5,412 bases of DNA, from assembly GCA_041918255.1 (NCBI GenBank), contig JAYRWD010000027.1, forward strand, positions 1-5,412, given 5' to 3'. Every line of letters starts with the position of its first letter. The stretch's first letter is position 1. Under the pieces are notes generated by a model. The model was not told where the DNA came from and ran no database searches. It saw only the letters and a list, made by a program, of their open reading frames with translations. The translations under genes and the position numbers were made by a program. Shown here piece by piece: positions 4,222-5,412 of this stretch. The stretch comes from JAYRWD01 sp041918255. GTDB taxonomy: Bacteria > Patescibacteriota > Dojkabacteria > B142 > WJKM01.

Positions 4222-4650
4222 ATGGATAAAAAAGGTTGTTTTTTAGATTATTCAATACCACGTTTATATCAAAAATACTTTCCAAGCATTGCTGGTGGGA
4301 GGAAGTATATTTGTGATCTTTCACACACAGAATGGCGGTATCGCGATGGAAAAATTTTGCGCAGAATAAATGGGGATGGTGCAATGATAGTTAATAATGG
4401 TTTTACTGTCTATAGTGGTGAAGATATGGAAGAATTGAGAAAGTTAAGTAATGAAATAGCGGATAGGTTACAAGATTTGGCACAATGTGAAGATGATGAC
4501 GGATCTCCAATTATTTCTGAAAAGTTGACATTGAACGAAATTTCTTATCTTTATCAATACAAAAAAAGTGAGTGGTTCATAACTAAGTTGGCGGAGCATA
4601 ATTTTATACATAAGGTCCGTAATGATTTAGAAAAAAAATTTGTATTTTAA
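4222..4650 (+). CDS. Protein of unknown function (142 aa)
   Basis: I do not recognise this 142-residue protein. It has an aromatic N-terminal part (FLDYSIPRLYQKYF, 7-20), a likely beta-rich middle (YICDLSHTEWRYRDGKILRRING, then MIVNNGFTVYSGE, about 29-67), a helix at about 68-90 (DMEELRKLSNEIADRLQDLAQ) ending in the acidic CEDDDG, and a helical C-terminus (KLTLNEISYLYQYKKSEWFITKLAEHNF). No membrane segment, signal peptide or metal motif is evident. It is separated from its neighbours by 15 and 23 nt AT-rich leaders with the same element, so it belongs to the same gene run. Its base composition looks more AT-rich than that of the recombination genes. Confidence 0.72.
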   Translation: MDKKGCFLDYSIPRLYQKYFPSIAGGRKYICDLSHTEWRYRDGKILRRINGDGAMIVNNGFTVYSGEDMEELRKLSNEIADRLQDLAQCEDDDGSPIISEKLTLNEISYLYQYKKSEWFITKLAEHNFIHKVRNDLEKKFVF

Positions 4651-4654
4651 ACAT

Positions 4655-4673
4655 TAATTTATTATAAAAAGAT
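4655..4673 (+). promoter_or_regulatory. AT-rich leader element before the 88-aa gene
   Basis: TAATTTATTATAAA (4655-4668) is identical to 3454-3467. It is followed by AAGAT and then the ATG at 4674. Here the element is wholly intergenic, beginning five bases after the preceding stop, so its conservation cannot be explained by coding of the upstream gene's last residues. Confidence 0.5.
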
Positions 4674-4940
4674 ATGAAAATAAATAACTATGATACTGAA
4701 TTAAAAGAGCTGTTAACATGTCCTCTTTGTGGTGGAAACCCCGTAGCTTATCTACAAGGGAACAAATACAGCAAAAACAGAATATTTGATAGAATACTTA
4801 CCGAGCTGATGGCTAAACAATCCGTGCTTGATGCATTGAGAAAGACAATAAAGAGACAAGAAAAAGAAATGGCAAAAATGAAAAGAGAATTAGAAACAAC
4901 AATTAGCACAGAGCCTGTGATAATTCCGAATTTAGTTTAA
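4674..4940 (+). CDS. CPxCG zinc-motif and coiled-coil protein (88 aa)
   Basis: The 88-residue protein has LLTCPLCGGNPVAYLQGN near its N-terminus, the first half of a CPxCGG zinc ribbon such as occurs in Lar-type restriction-alleviation and many small phage proteins, but no second CxxC pair follows. Residues about 36-77 (from RIFDRILTEL through KKTIKRQEKEMAKMKREL-like sequence) form a strongly predicted coiled coil, so two chains could share one zinc through their single CxxC pairs (Cys16, Cys19). The tail PVIIPNLV is short and hydrophobic. The motif similarity to Lar is too limited to assign anti-restriction function. The gene sits 23 nt after the preceding stop. Confidence 0.72.
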   Translation: MKINNYDTELKELLTCPLCGGNPVAYLQGNKYSKNRIFDRILTELMAKQSVLDALRKTIKRQEKEMAKMKRELETTISTEPVIIPNLV

Positions 4941-4961
4941 TTTTTATTTTAAAATAAAAAT
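4940..4961. promoter_or_regulatory. 22-bp perfect AT palindrome before the last gene
   Basis: TTTTTATTTT (4941-4950) is followed without spacer by its exact reverse complement AAAATAAAAA (4951-4960); the flanking A4940 and T4961 extend it to 22 bp. It fills the gap between the stop of the 88-aa gene and the ATG at 4960, including the first two bases of that ATG. It could be a bidirectional terminator-like U-rich hairpin, a protein site, or an extreme form of the local AT-rich leader. AT-only composition raises the odds of chance. Confidence 0.4.
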
Positions 4962-5412
4962 GTCAGTTTTTAATCTATACGAACTTAATAAGGGAACAAG
5001 ATTAGACGACGGTTCAACTGTAGGAGATATAACTACCCCTGAGGGCTGGGTAAGATGGAAGCTTAAAAACGGTATGATGAGTTTGACTGATACGAAGGGT
5101 AGAGATCTTACGCAACAAGAATGCGAAAATACAATCAGGGTACATAATTTGCGGATTGAGTTACGTGGTTCAGAAACTCAAAGACTATCTGAAATAAATG
5201 AGTTTGAAATTTTGATTAAAAATTCAATGAATTTTTTGGAACACTTTTTTTATGAGTTAAAATACGGAGCTCGAGCTTCTATTTTGTTTCTCACACTTAA
5301 TATTCTAATATTCCTGGTAGCAAAACTACTGCTTTTTTTTGGTATTAATAACCTAGCTTTTGGGCTGGGTGGAAGTACTTTAGAGGCATTGTTTCAAGGA
5401 CAAATTTGGAGA
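4960..5412 (+). CDS. Membrane protein of unknown function (5' part, runs off window)
   Basis: From the ATG at 4960 the frame is open for 151 codons to the last base. The N-terminal 60 residues (MSVFNLYELNKGTRLDDGST, then GWVRWKLKNGMMSLTDTKGRDLTQQE) look like a small soluble beta-rich domain. A helix of about 60-103 follows, and a hydrophobic stretch at about 104-127 (ASILFLTLNILIFLVAKLLLFF) is a clear transmembrane segment, followed by Gly-rich FGLGGS. With an N-terminal soluble domain and no signal peptide, the N-terminus is probably cytoplasmic by the positive-inside rule (KYGAR before the segment). I recognise no family, and the remaining C-terminal part is outside the window. Confidence 0.75.
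   Translation, partial: MSVFNLYELNKGTRLDDGSTVGDITTPEGWVRWKLKNGMMSLTDTKGRDLTQQECENTIRVHNLRIELRGSETQRLSEINEFEILIKNSMNFLEHFFYELKYGARASILFLTLNILIFLVAKLLLFFGINNLAFGLGGSTLEALFQGQIWR

Overview
The window is a compact run of short genes, all on the + strand, with ATG starts, gaps from 1 to about 33 nt (or 4 to 11 nt overlaps) and moderately AT-rich DNA. It reads like the early or accessory region of a bacterial virus or plasmid-like mobile element. No integrase, terminase, capsid or replication gene is visible, so phage and plasmid cannot be separated here. The host is uncertain. Genes have A-rich leaders instead of a clear Shine-Dalgarno sequence, yet the promoters are classical TTGACA/TATAAT boxes, which argues against Bacteroidota. 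The exported cysteine-rich lysozyme-like protein would fit a Patescibacteria (CPR) host, but that is inference. The standard genetic code (table 11) fits every frame.

Layout. Positions 1-60 hold the last 19 codons of an upstream gene. A strong sigma70-type promoter overlapping an AT-rich inverted repeat (94-146) then drives a first operon: a 79-aa winged-helix-like protein, an overlapping 39-aa very acidic protein, a Rad52-like single-strand annealing protein (true start 529), a coiled-coil protein of unknown function, and a RecB/Cas4-like PD-(D/E)XK nuclease. Annealing protein plus nuclease is the classical phage recombination pair (compare Red alpha/beta and RecE/RecT).

The same promoter and inverted repeat occur again at 2141-2192, so closely that box spacing, palindrome and distance to the ATG are almost unchanged. 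This second copy is embedded in the final codons of the nuclease gene and its -10 box contains the stop codon. It opens a second gene run: a 65-aa reading frame whose DNA also holds strong nested hairpins (2207-2339), a 134-aa unknown protein, a membrane-anchored lysozyme/transglycosylase-like protein with a Cys-containing insertion, a protein of four 29-residue tandem repeats, a small putative zinc-binding protein, an unknown 142-aa protein, an 88-aa CPxCG plus coiled-coil protein, and the start of a membrane protein that runs off the window.

Working model (inference): the first-gene winged-helix protein binds the two matching palindromes and controls both gene runs together. The genes from 3475 on are preceded by a recurring AT-rich leader element (TAATTTATTAT plus A-rich run), which may act in translation initiation or as weak internal promoters. 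The most notable points are the duplicated promoter/operator, the structured RNA region at 2203-2339, the hidden acidic gene at 386-505, and locally shifted reading frames in the third tandem repeat.
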